A stretch of 64,000 bases of DNA from Rhodanobacteraceae bacterium (lineage in GTDB: Bacteria; Pseudomonadota; Gammaproteobacteria; Xanthomonadales; Rhodanobacteraceae). The DNA lies in NCBI GenBank assembly GCA_004299705.1, contig SCQS01000034.1, forward strand, positions 113,677 to 177,676. Reading direction: 5' to 3'. Of the stretch, positions 25,524 to 37,053 are shown piece by piece (the stretch's first letter is position 1; every line of letters starts with the position of its first letter). The notes below the pieces were generated by a model that was not told the origin of the DNA, ran no database searches, and worked only from the letters and a program-made list of their open reading frames with translations. Made by a program: the position numbers and the translations under genes.

Positions 25524-26969
25524 ATGCCCGACCGTCGCGAGTTTTTGAAATTGATGGGTGCAGCCGCAGCCAGTGCAGCGTTGCCGGAAATGGCGGCACA
25601 TGCGGCGGCGTCACCCAAGACGGCATACGTCAGCCGCAGGCCGCCGCCCGCGCAACGCAAGTTCGTCAGCCCGGCAGTCGAACAGGAGCTGGCGCGCGTC
25701 AAGGGCAGGATCGGCAACCCGAAACTCGCGTGGCTGTTCGGCAACTGCTACCCGAACACGCTGGACACCACCGTGCACACCGGCATGGTCGGTGGCAAGC
25801 CCGATACCTTCATCGTCACCGGCGACATCGATGCGATGTGGTTGCGCGATTCCTCGGCGCAGGTATGGCCGTACCTACCGCTGGCCGCGCACGACGCGGC
25901 ATTGCGGCGCCTGTATCGCGGACTGATCCACCGTCATGCGCGTTGCATCGCGATCGACCCGTATGCCAACGCATTCATGGCCGACCCGCATGCCAAAACC
26001 ACGCTGACGTGGGCGCAACACGATCAGACCGACATGCAGCCCGGCGTGGCCGAACGCAAGTGGGAGATCGATTCGTTGTGCTGGACGATCCGGCTCGCGC
26101 ACGGTTACTGGCAGGCGACAGGCGACCGTGTACCATTCGACGACGACTGGCGTGCGGCGATGCACGGCGTGGTGGCCACGTTCCGCGTCCAGCAGCGCAA
26201 GCACGGATACGGCCCGTACCATTTCCAGCGCGCCGCTGCATCACCCACCGACACGCTGGCGCTGGGCGGTTACGGTTGGCCGGCAAAACCGAACGGCATG
26301 ATTTGTTCGATGTTCCGGCCGTCCGACGACGCCTGTAAATACTCCCTGTTCGTGCCGGGCAACTGGTTCGCGGTGGTGTCGCTCAGGGAGCTCGCGGCGA
26401 TGTCGCGCGCGCTGCACCACGACGGGGTTTTCGCGGGTGATTGCGAAGCGCTCGCGCACGAGGTGGAAGCTGCCCTTGAAGCATTCGCGCAGATGCACGA
26501 CGAAGACGGCCAAACCTTCTGGGCCTACGAGGTCGACGGCTTCGGCAACCAGTTGTTCATGGATGATGCCAATGTGCCCAGCTTGTTGGCCTTGCCCTAC
26601 CTCGGCTGTTGCAAGCGCGACGATCCACGCTACCGGCGCACCCGTGCGCGGGCATGGGGCAGCCGCAATCCGTATTTCTTCCACGGCACGGCGGCCGATG
26701 GCATAGGCGGTCCGCACGAAGGCTTGCGCATGATCTGGCCGATGTCGATCATGATCCGCGCGCTGACCAGCGACGATGCCGCAACGATCCGGCAGTGCCT
26801 GCATTGGCTGGCCACCACCGACGCCGGCACCGGTTTCATGCACGAGGCGTTCGATCAGGACGATCCATCGCATTACACGCGCGCGTGGTTTGCCTGGGCC
26901 AACAGCCTGTTCGGCGAGTTGATCGTGGATGTAGCTGCGCGGCATCCTGGACTATTGCGGGATACCTGA
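25524..26969 (+). CDS. Exo-alpha-1,6-mannosidase, GH125
   Basis: A 481-residue inverting GH125 enzyme. The N-terminus MPDRREFLKLMGAAAAS is a Tat signal. Family motifs include TGDIDAMWLRDSSAQVWPY (from residue 99), the WEIDSLCW block, YSLFVPGNWFAVV and the C-terminal HEAFDQDD...TRAWFAWANSLFGEL. Characterised members remove alpha-1,6-linked mannose from N-glycan. In the Xanthomonas cluster the GH125 enzyme NixJ acts after the GH92 and the xylosidase. It is 17 bp downstream of GH3 and 104 bp upstream of GH92. The ATG at 25524 has an AGGAATCG site upstream; a TTG at 25503 is less likely. Confidence 0.93.
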   Translation: MPDRREFLKLMGAAAASAALPEMAAHAAASPKTAYVSRRPPPAQRKFVSPAVEQELARVKGRIGNPKLAWLFGNCYPNTLDTTVHTGMVGGKPDTFIVTGDIDAMWLRDSSAQVWPYLPLAAHDAALRRLYRGLIHRHARCIAIDPYANAFMADPHAKTTLTWAQHDQTDMQPGVAERKWEIDSLCWTIRLAHGYWQATGDRVPFDDDWRAAMHGVVATFRVQQRKHGYGPYHFQRAAASPTDTLALGGYGWPAKPNGMICSMFRPSDDACKYSLFVPGNWFAVVSLRELAAMSRALHHDGVFAGDCEALAHEVEAALEAFAQMHDEDGQTFWAYEVDGFGNQLFMDDANVPSLLALPYLGCCKRDDPRYRRTRARAWGSRNPYFFHGTAADGIGGPHEGLRMIWPMSIMIRALTSDDAATIRQCLHWLATTDAGTGFMHEAFDQDDPSHYTRAWFAWANSLFGELIVDVAARHPGLLRDT

Positions 26970-26978
26970 TGCCTTACC

Positions 26979-27034
26979 GTTCGTCCTGAGGTATCGAAGG
27001 ACGAACACGCAAGCATTCGTGGTTCGATACCTCA
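26979..27034. repeat. Nested palindromic repeat between GH125 and GH92
   Basis: GTTCGTCC (26979-26986) pairs with GGACGAAC (26999-27006), enclosing TGAGGTATCGAA (26987-26998), which in turn pairs exactly with TTCGATACCTCA (27023-27034). The two pairings are mutually exclusive alternative stems. It could be an mRNA processing or attenuation point between two operon genes. Confidence 0.7.
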
Positions 27035-27073
27035 TAACGAGCGGCTTCATTTCAGCTTCGAGGAGTACTCAAC

Positions 27074-29512
27074 ATGGTGACACGCAGACGATTCCTGCAG
27101 GGTGCAATGGCATTGGCGTTGCTGGAACGCATCGATCCGCGTACGGCGTTCGCGGCGATGCGGGTGGGGCAGGGCGGCGATGCGCCGCCGACCGCATCCG
27201 GCGTGTCCCGATACGTGGATGTGTTAGTCGGCACCGGCGGACACGGCCACACCTATCCGGGCGCGACCGTGCCATGGGGCATGGTGCAGCTTTCGCCGGA
27301 CACCAACAATACCGGCTGGGACGCGTGTTCGGGTTACCACCAGGCCGACGGTTCGATCATGGGGTTCTCGCACACGCACCTTTCCGGCACCGGCGGCGCG
27401 GACATGCTGGACGTGCTGGTGATGCCGGCGCAGGGGGCGGTGCTGCTCGACCCCGGTGCGCGCGGGCTGCCGGACGAAAACTACTACTCGCGCTACGACG
27501 GCGTGAAGACGGGGCCGCATCTTTCGGCCGATGTGGTGGCGCATCCGGGCAAGGGCTACCGTTCGCGCTACGACAAGGCGTCGGAACACGCGGTGCCGGG
27601 TTATTACCGGGTACACCTGACCGATCACGACATTCTTGCCGAACTCAGCGCGACGGCCCGCGCCGGCCTGCATCGTTACACCTTCCAGCGCAAGGGGGCA
27701 GGGCACCTGATCGTCGATTTCGCGCACGGGTTCCAGGACGGCCCGGACAAGCCGTGCAAGGTCAGCGACGCGGAGTTGCGCGTAGTTGGTCACGACACGC
27801 TGGTCGGCAGCCGCCGCGTGCACGAATGGGCGGATGGCCGTTACATCTTCTTCGCGATGAAGCTGTCGCGGCCGTTCGCGCGTGCGGAACTTTATTCGGA
27901 TGACAAGTCACTTGCCGTCGCGACGGATGCCAAGGGCGATCATTTGAAAGCAGCACTGCATTTCGACGACCCCTCGAAGGCGCCGCTGCTGATCAAGGTC
28001 GGCATTTCGGCGGTGGACATCGATGGCGCGCTGCGCAATCTCGACACGGAAATTCCCGGATGGGATTTCGAAGGCGTGCAACGGGCCGCCGCCGAGCAGT
28101 GGGAACGCGAGCTGTCGCGCATCCGTGTCGAAAGCGATTCCGGCGAAGTGCTGCGCACGTTTTACAGCGGCCTGTACCACACGATGCTGGCGCCGACCCT
28201 GTTCAGCGATGTCGATGGCCGTTACCGCGGCATGGACCTGAAGGTGCATACGTTGCCGAAGGGCCAGCATACCTACAGCACCTATTCGCTGTGGGACATC
28301 TACCGCGCGTTGCATCCGCTGTACACGCTGTTCCAGCCCGGCAAGGTGCCGGACCTCGTGCAGGACCTGATCCGCAAGGCCAACCAGAGCCCGGCGGGAC
28401 CGGCGGTGTGGCCACTGCAGGGCGTCGAAACCGGCACCATGATCGGTTACCACTCGATCGTGTTGATCGCCGAGGCGCAGGCCAAGGGTTTCAAGGATGT
28501 CGATTACGCGAGCGCGTGGCCGGTGTATCGCAAGCGCGCGATGATCGACGACTATCGCGGCCTGCCGTGGTACCGCAAGCTCGGTTACATCCCCAGCGAC
28601 AAGGTGGGGGAAGCGGTCAGCAAGACGCTGGAATACGCGTACGACGATTGGGCGATGGCGCATCTTGCGCAGGGCGTCGGCCAGCCTGCGGACGCGGAAT
28701 TCCTGCGCAAGCGTTCGCGCAATTACCGCAACCTGTTCGACCGCAAGGACACCTTCATGCGCCCGCGCGGCGTCGACGGCAAGTGGCTGGAACCGTTTGC
28801 GCCCAACGAGATGGGGCATTCCGACAAATGGCGCGACTACACTGAATCGAACCCGTGGGAAGCGACCTTCCTCAACCAGCACGACCTGTACGGCTACATG
28901 CCGATGTTCGGCAGCGTGCCGGATTTCGAACGCAAACTGGACGAACTGTTCACGACCTCGTCGGCGTTGCCCGCGAACGCGCCGCCCGACATCGCCGGCA
29001 TGGTCGGGCAGTACGCACAGGGCAACGAGCCCAGCCACCATGTCGCCTATCTCTACGCGTACTCGGGTTCGCACTGGAAGACTGAAGAGCGCGTGCGCAT
29101 GTTGATGGACACCATGTACCGTGCCGCGCCGGACGGATTGGCCGGCAACGAGGATTGCGGCCAGATGAGCGCGTGGTACGTGCTCTCCGCGCTGGGCCTG
29201 TACGCGGTCGATCCGGTCAGCGCGAACTGGGTGTTCGGCAGTCCGTTGGTCGACCACGCCGAAGTGGAACTTGCCGATGGCAGAAAGCTGATCGTCGAAG
29301 CGCGCAACAACGGCAAGGGCAAGCCTTACATCCAGTCGGTCACCTGGAATGGCAAGCCTTGGGCGAAAAGCTGGATCCGCCACGCCGACCTGGCCTCGGG
29401 CGGCACGCTGGTGTTCGAGATGGGCGACACACCGAACAAGGCCTTCGGCGCGAAGCTGGAAGACCGGCCGCCGTCGTTTGGTGAACCCGCCAATGCCGCG
29501 AAATCAGGCTGA
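27074..29512 (+). CDS. Alpha-mannosidase, GH92
   Basis: An 812-residue, calcium-dependent inverting alpha-mannosidase. The MVTRRRFLQGAMALALL start is a strong Tat signal. The N-terminal beta domain begins with YVDVLVGTGGHGHTYPG and GFSHTHLSGTG. The helical catalytic domain carries GNEPSHH (predicted acid Glu652) and GNEDCGQMSAWY (Glu693-Asp694 region, base). GH92 enzymes take alpha-1,2-, alpha-1,3- or other alpha-mannose links. The positional counterpart NixK removes the alpha-1,3-mannose of plant N-glycan first, opening access for the xylosidase. It is the last gene of the hydrolase operon and overlaps the convergent glucokinase gene by 9 bp. Confidence 0.93.
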   Translation: MVTRRRFLQGAMALALLERIDPRTAFAAMRVGQGGDAPPTASGVSRYVDVLVGTGGHGHTYPGATVPWGMVQLSPDTNNTGWDACSGYHQADGSIMGFSHTHLSGTGGADMLDVLVMPAQGAVLLDPGARGLPDENYYSRYDGVKTGPHLSADVVAHPGKGYRSRYDKASEHAVPGYYRVHLTDHDILAELSATARAGLHRYTFQRKGAGHLIVDFAHGFQDGPDKPCKVSDAELRVVGHDTLVGSRRVHEWADGRYIFFAMKLSRPFARAELYSDDKSLAVATDAKGDHLKAALHFDDPSKAPLLIKVGISAVDIDGALRNLDTEIPGWDFEGVQRAAAEQWERELSRIRVESDSGEVLRTFYSGLYHTMLAPTLFSDVDGRYRGMDLKVHTLPKGQHTYSTYSLWDIYRALHPLYTLFQPGKVPDLVQDLIRKANQSPAGPAVWPLQGVETGTMIGYHSIVLIAEAQAKGFKDVDYASAWPVYRKRAMIDDYRGLPWYRKLGYIPSDKVGEAVSKTLEYAYDDWAMAHLAQGVGQPADAEFLRKRSRNYRNLFDRKDTFMRPRGVDGKWLEPFAPNEMGHSDKWRDYTESNPWEATFLNQHDLYGYMPMFGSVPDFERKLDELFTTSSALPANAPPDIAGMVGQYAQGNEPSHHVAYLYAYSGSHWKTEERVRMLMDTMYRAAPDGLAGNEDCGQMSAWYVLSALGLYAVDPVSANWVFGSPLVDHAEVELADGRKLIVEARNNGKGKPYIQSVTWNGKPWAKSWIRHADLASGGTLVFEMGDTPNKAFGAKLEDRPPSFGEPANAAKSG

Positions 29513-30496
29513 AGGAGCCACGTGGCGGGTGCCGCCCTCGGCCAGGGCGGCGGCACCCAGCACCCCGAGTTGACCGTGTTCGATCAATCGCACCGGCACT
29601 GCAGCAAGAAACGGGCGCATCAAACCCTTGTTGAGGAAACGCACGCGAAAATCGCTGGCCAGCAGAAAGTCGCGGATGGCAGGCAGGATGCCACCAGCCA
29701 GATAAACGCCCGCGCTGGCCTTGAAAACCACGGCAAGGTCGCCCGCGAGACTGCCCAGCAGTGCGCAGAACATGGCCAGCGTCTCGCGCGCGAGCGGATC
29801 GTCGCCGCGCAACGCCGCAGCGCTGATCGCCGCCGGTTCCTCGAGCGCAGGCGTTATGCCATCGATTTCGGCGAGGACCCGGTACAGGTTCAGCAACCCG
29901 GGGCCGGACAGCACGTGGCCCGTATGCACGTAAGGACGATTGCGCCCGAGCAGGCGCAGCACCTCGATTTCATGCTCGTTGCCGGGTGCCAGCGCAATGT
30001 GTCCGGCCTCGCCGGGCACCACGATGCGATGGCCATCAACCGGTACCAATGCGGCGGATCCCAGGCCCGTGCCGGGGCCGATCACCACCGTGGGGCCTGC
30101 ACCGCCCAGTGCGGCAATGACGTCGAAAGCATCCTCGCGGCGCACGAATTGGGTTGCGCAGGCCAGAGCCTCGAAGTCATTGACGATATCCAGTTGCTCG
30201 AATCGCAGGCGCGCGTGCAACTCCGAAACCCTGACCGGCCAGCGCAAGTTCTCGGCGACCAGTTCGTCGTTGCGCACGTAGCCTGCCACGGCCAAAGCGC
30301 AACGCACGACGGGATTCTGGTTGCCGACTTGCCTGCCAAGAAAATCCTCGAGGATCTCCGCAAGCCCAAGCCAATCGGCACAGCGATAGCTTTGGTACGC
30401 CAGCGTGGCAGGGGCGTAGGCCTGGTCCGGATGCAGTGCGACCAAGCCAATCCGTGCATGGGTTCCGCCGACGTCGGCTGCGAGAATCACCTGCAT
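29504..30496 (-). CDS. glk: Glucokinase (Glk family)
   Basis: A 330-residue cytoplasmic sugar kinase of the bacterial Glk family. The N-terminal phosphate motif is ADVGGTHAR (residues 7-15), followed by the AVAGYV and NDFEA sugar-site blocks, GPGTGLG (about 140-146) and the EAGHIALAP motif (about 162-170). It lacks the zinc-binding cysteine cluster of ROK kinases. It phosphorylates glucose and may accept mannose or GlcNAc released by the adjacent enzymes. It is convergent with GH92 (9-bp overlap of the ends) and 42 bp downstream of tadA on the same strand; an AT-rich stretch in that gap (30512-30530) may give it its own promoter. Confidence 0.88.
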   Translation of the reverse strand: MQVILAADVGGTHARIGLVALHPDQAYAPATLAYQSYRCADWLGLAEILEDFLGRQVGNQNPVVRCALAVAGYVRNDELVAENLRWPVRVSELHARLRFEQLDIVNDFEALACATQFVRREDAFDVIAALGGAGPTVVIGPGTGLGSAALVPVDGHRIVVPGEAGHIALAPGNEHEIEVLRLLGRNRPYVHTGHVLSGPGLLNLYRVLAEIDGITPALEEPAAISAAALRGDDPLARETLAMFCALLGSLAGDLAVVFKASAGVYLAGGILPAIRDFLLASDFRVRFLNKGLMRPFLAAVPVRLIEHGQLGVLGAAALAEGGTRHVAPSA

Positions 30497-30538
30497 TGAT
30501 GCAAATGCCTATTGTGTAAAATTACTAAAACGCCAGGG

Positions 30539-32547
<2,009 letters not shown>

Positions 32548-32635
32548 GGCTTCGTGGAACCCCGTGATGAGTGGCGGCGGCGTGAAGATGCCATCCATTT
32601 GGGCGTATCAAGCACACAAAAAGCAAAGAACCATT

Positions 32636-32705
32636 GTCCGCGAATGAACGCGAATGAACGCAAATGGAGAAAAGGATTCGCGTTCATTTGCGTTTATTTG
32701 CGGAC
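32636..32705. repeat. Long imperfect hairpin element, family B, between guaB and guaA
   Basis: The left arm GTCCGCGAATGAACGCGAAT (from 32636) and the right arm ending TTTATTTGCGGAC (32705) form an imperfect stem of about 30 bp around a short loop. The arms carry an 11-bp-like repeating unit (GAATGAACGCR). A near-identical element is at 49244-49322, and variants with CGCGGAT units are at 36889, 40320 and 61189. Confidence 0.75.
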
Positions 32706-32750
32706 CGACTTTGCTTTTTTAGCAACGTGCAACCCTGTCTCGGCTCGACG

Positions 32751-34332
<1,582 letters not shown>

Positions 34333-34340
34333 TGCCCGCT

Positions 34341-35198
34341 TCAACCAGCGTCGATGGCCTGAGCGGCCTCCAGCGTGTTTTCCATCAGCGTCGCCACGGT
34401 CATCGGCCCGACGCCGCCGGGCACCGGCGTGATCCACGAGGCGCGTTTGGCGGCTGGCTCGAACTCCACGTCGCCAACCAAGTGACCGTTTTCCATGCGG
34501 TTGATGCCGACATCGATCACCACTGCGCCGGCCTTGATCCATTCGCCCTTGACGATGCCCGGTTTGCCGACCGCGGCGACCACGATGTCGCCCTCGCGCA
34601 CGTAGTGATCCAGCCCTTGTGTGAACTTGTGGCAGCAGGTGGTGGTGCAGCCGGCAATCAGCAGTTCCAGCGCCAGCGGCCGGCCCACGTGGTTGGAAAC
34701 GCCTACCACCACCGCGTGCTGGCCGCGCACCGGGCGGTCGGTGTGGCCCAGCAGCGTCATCACGCCCTTGGGCGTGCAGGGTCGCAGGCCGAACCGGCGC
34801 AGCGCCAGATGGCCCAGGTTGATCGCACTGAAACCATCGACGTCCTTGCGCGGGTCGATGTGGTCGATCAGCGCGGCGGCGTTGATGTGCGACGGCAGCG
34901 GCAATTGCACCAGGATGCCATGCACCTGGGGATCGGCGTTCAGGCGACCCACCAACGCGAACAGATCGGCCTCGCTGGTTGCCGCCGGAAGGTCGAAATC
35001 GAAGGACTTGAACCCGACCTGTTTGCAGGCCTTGCGCTTGTTGCGCACGTACACCGCGGATGCGGGATCGGCACCGACCAATACCACTGCAAGCCCCGGC
35101 GCCGCCCTGCCCGCGGCGATGCGCGCCTTCACGCCGGTCGCGACCCGGTCCAGCACCTCACCCGCGATCCTGCGTCCGTCGAGTATGCGTGCTGCCAT
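34341..35198 (-). CDS. folD: Bifunctional methylene-THF dehydrogenase/methenyl-THF cyclohydrolase
   Basis: A 285-residue one-carbon enzyme. Family marks are [13 protein letters not shown] (catalytic Tyr and Lys), [21 protein letters not shown] and the C-terminal [19 protein letters not shown]. The start [13 protein letters not shown] at 35198 aligns with the usual FolD N-terminus; an ATG nine codons earlier (35225) is possible. It converts methylene-THF to formyl-THF, supplying purine synthesis, and sits one gene before guaB on the same strand. Confidence 0.95.
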   Translation of the reverse strand: MAARILDGRRIAGEVLDRVATGVKARIAAGRAAPGLAVVLVGADPASAVYVRNKRKACKQVGFKSFDFDLPAATSEADLFALVGRLNADPQVHGILVQLPLPSHINAAALIDHIDPRKDVDGFSAINLGHLALRRFGLRPCTPKGVMTLLGHTDRPVRGQHAVVVGVSNHVGRPLALELLIAGCTTTCCHKFTQGLDHYVREGDIVVAAVGKPGIVKGEWIKAGAVVIDVGINRMENGHLVGDVEFEPAAKRASWITPVPGGVGPMTVATLMENTLEAAQAIDAG

Positions 35199-35426
35199 GG
35201 CCAACGCGCGTCCCAAAACGTTCATTATCGCGGTGCGAAGTTGGCCGCACAATGACGTGTGGCGATGCCAGGCCCTGGCGGCAGGCGCCGGCCGGCTCCT
35301 TGGGCGCGGAACTGCGCCGACACCTGCCGATATCCGGAATTGCGTCACGGCGGCGGCCTCGGCTGTCGCGCTAGCGTAGCCACCAAGGCACCATGGCAGT
35401 GCCTGTATTCCTTGAGGAAAACAGCA

Positions 35427-35726
35427 ATGATCGAAGCATTTGAGCTGCAGGCGGCCGTGTACCGCCGACTGGTGAAGCACCTTGTCCAGGATCGACCCGA
35501 CGTGCAGAACATCGACCTGATGAACACGGCCGGGTTTTGCCGCAACTGCCTTGCCGACTGGTATCGCGAGGCGGCGGCCGAGTTCGGCCTCGAATTGTCG
35601 AAGGACGAAGCGCGCGAAGCCATCTACGGCATGCCGTTCGAAGCGTGGAAGGCCAGGCATCAGAAACCGGCGACACCGGCGCAACTGGCGGCGTTCGAGA
35701 AGAAGCCGCAGCGCCGCAAGGCGTAG
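35427..35726 (+). CDS. DUF1244 family protein
   Basis: A 99-residue cytoplasmic protein with the two conserved blocks of DUF1244: [11 protein letters not shown] (about residues 36-46), with a CxxC pair, and [13 protein letters not shown] (about 68-80). The function is unknown. The CxxC suggests a metal or redox site. An AGGAAA site precedes the ATG. It is transcribed alone, convergent with moeB and divergent from folD. The 228 bp upstream show nothing recognisable. Confidence 0.85.
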   Translation: MIEAFELQAAVYRRLVKHLVQDRPDVQNIDLMNTAGFCRNCLADWYREAAAEFGLELSKDEAREAIYGMPFEAWKARHQKPATPAQLAAFEKKPQRRKA

Positions 35727-35737
35727 GCGCGCGACGA

Positions 35738-36865
35738 TCAGTTCGCCGCGCAGAACGCGGTGTAATCGATGTAGCCCGGGAATGCCCTGCCCGCCGCGCA
35801 AACCGGGCATTCCGGGTCGGGCGCGAGGCGGGTTTCGTGGAAGCGCATCGCCAGCGCGTCGAACATCAGCACGCGGCCGATCAGCGGCTCCCCGATGCCA
35901 AGCAGCAACTTGATGACCTCGGTGGCCTGCAACAGGCCTAACACGCCAGGCAGCACGCCCAGCACCCCGGCCTCTGAGCAGTTGGGCGCGTCAGCCGCCG
36001 CAGGCGGCTGCGGGAACAGGCAGCGGTAGCACGGTGCCACGCCCCGTTGCCGGCCCGCGTCGAACACGCTGACCTGGCCCTGGAAGCGTTGCACCGCGCC
36101 GTACACCAGCGGAATGCCCAGTTTCACGCAGGCATCGTTGAGCAGATAACGAACCGGAAAATTGTCCGCACCGTCCAGCACCACGTCGGCGCCATCCAGC
36201 AGGGCCTCGACGTTGGATGAAGTGACGCGTTCGGGCAGGCCTTCGATATTCACGCGCGGGTTCAACGCGTGCAGCGTGTGCGCCGCGGAATCGAGCTTGG
36301 ATACCCCGATGCGATCGTCGGTGTGCAGGATCTGCCGCTGCAGGTTGCTGCGTTCGACCACGTCGTCGTCTGCGATCACCAGCGTGCCGACGCCTGCCGC
36401 AGCGAGATAGAACCCAGCGGGTGAACCCAAGCCGCCCGCGCCCAACAGCACCACGCGTGACTGTTCCAGCTTGCGCTGGCCCGCCTCGCCGACCTCCGGC
36501 AAGCGCAAGTGGCGTGAATAACGGTCGTAGAAATCCTCGTCACCGCCCGGCTTGGTAACTGGCAAGCCTTCCTCGATCCAGCGCGCCGTGCCGCCTGCGA
36601 CCGAGGCGACGTTGGTGTAGCCAAGTTGCAGCAACGCCGCTGCGACGCGCAACGAGCGCGGGCCGTGTGCGCAAATCGCAAGGATCTCGCGACTGCGATC
36701 CGGCGCGATCTCGCCGATTCGCCGCATGACCTCGCCGACGGGAAGCGCCAGCGCACCCTCGGCCATGCCCGTGGCATGCTCGTACGGCTCACGCACGTCC
36801 AGCAACAATGCACCGGCGCGCTGGCGTTGCACGGCTTCGCGCGGAGTGATTTCAGGAATCGTCAT
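35738..36865 (-). CDS. moeB: MoeB/ThiF adenylyltransferase with N-terminal rhodanese domain
   Basis: A 375-residue fusion. The rhodanese domain (about 5-105) keeps its active-site Cys65 in ICAHGPRS. The E1-like domain (about 112-375) has the ATP-binding GAGGLGSP (142-149), two zinc CxxC pairs (CYRC and CPVC) and the [13 protein letters not shown] loop. It should adenylate the C-terminus of MoaD (or ThiS) and, through the rhodanese cysteine, pass sulfur for molybdopterin synthesis. The rhodanese precedes the E1 domain, the reverse of the MoeZ/MOCS3 order. The start is set at [11 protein letters not shown]. It is upstream-adjacent to moeA and mobA, which supports the molybdenum cofactor role. 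Confidence 0.9.
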   Translation of the reverse strand: MTIPEITPREAVQRQRAGALLLDVREPYEHATGMAEGALALPVGEVMRRIGEIAPDRSREILAICAHGPRSLRVAAALLQLGYTNVASVAGGTARWIEEGLPVTKPGGDEDFYDRYSRHLRLPEVGEAGQRKLEQSRVVLLGAGGLGSPAGFYLAAAGVGTLVIADDDVVERSNLQRQILHTDDRIGVSKLDSAAHTLHALNPRVNIEGLPERVTSSNVEALLDGADVVLDGADNFPVRYLLNDACVKLGIPLVYGAVQRFQGQVSVFDAGRQRGVAPCYRCLFPQPPAAADAPNCSEAGVLGVLPGVLGLLQATEVIKLLLGIGEPLIGRVLMFDALAMRFHETRLAPDPECPVCAAGRAFPGYIDYTAFCAAN

Positions 36866-36888
36866 GCAGACATTATCCCGCAAAAGCC

Positions 36889-37046
36889 GTTGGACACGGA
36901 TAAGAGCCGATGACCGCGGATCAACTGCACTGTGATCCATGTGTATCCGTATCGATCCGTGTCAAAAACGCAAAAGCCATTGGACGCGGATAAGAGCGGA
37001 TGGCCGCGGATAAAGCCGCAAAATGATCCGCATCCATCCGCGTCAA
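36889..37046. repeat. Long palindromic element, family B variant, between moeA and moeB
   Basis: Two tandem-like hairpins built from GTGTCAAAAACGC / GCGGATAAGAGCGGAT-type units fill nearly the whole gap. Arms such as TTGGACGCGGATAAGAGCGG are complementary to CCGCATCCATCCGCGTCAA-type sequence with mismatches. Confidence 0.65.
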
Positions 37047-37053
37047 AAAATTT

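Noticed and set aside
36866..37053. Short regular repeats that could look like a CRISPR array.
   Set aside because: Units are imperfect and palindromic with no constant-length spacers, and no cas genes are nearby.
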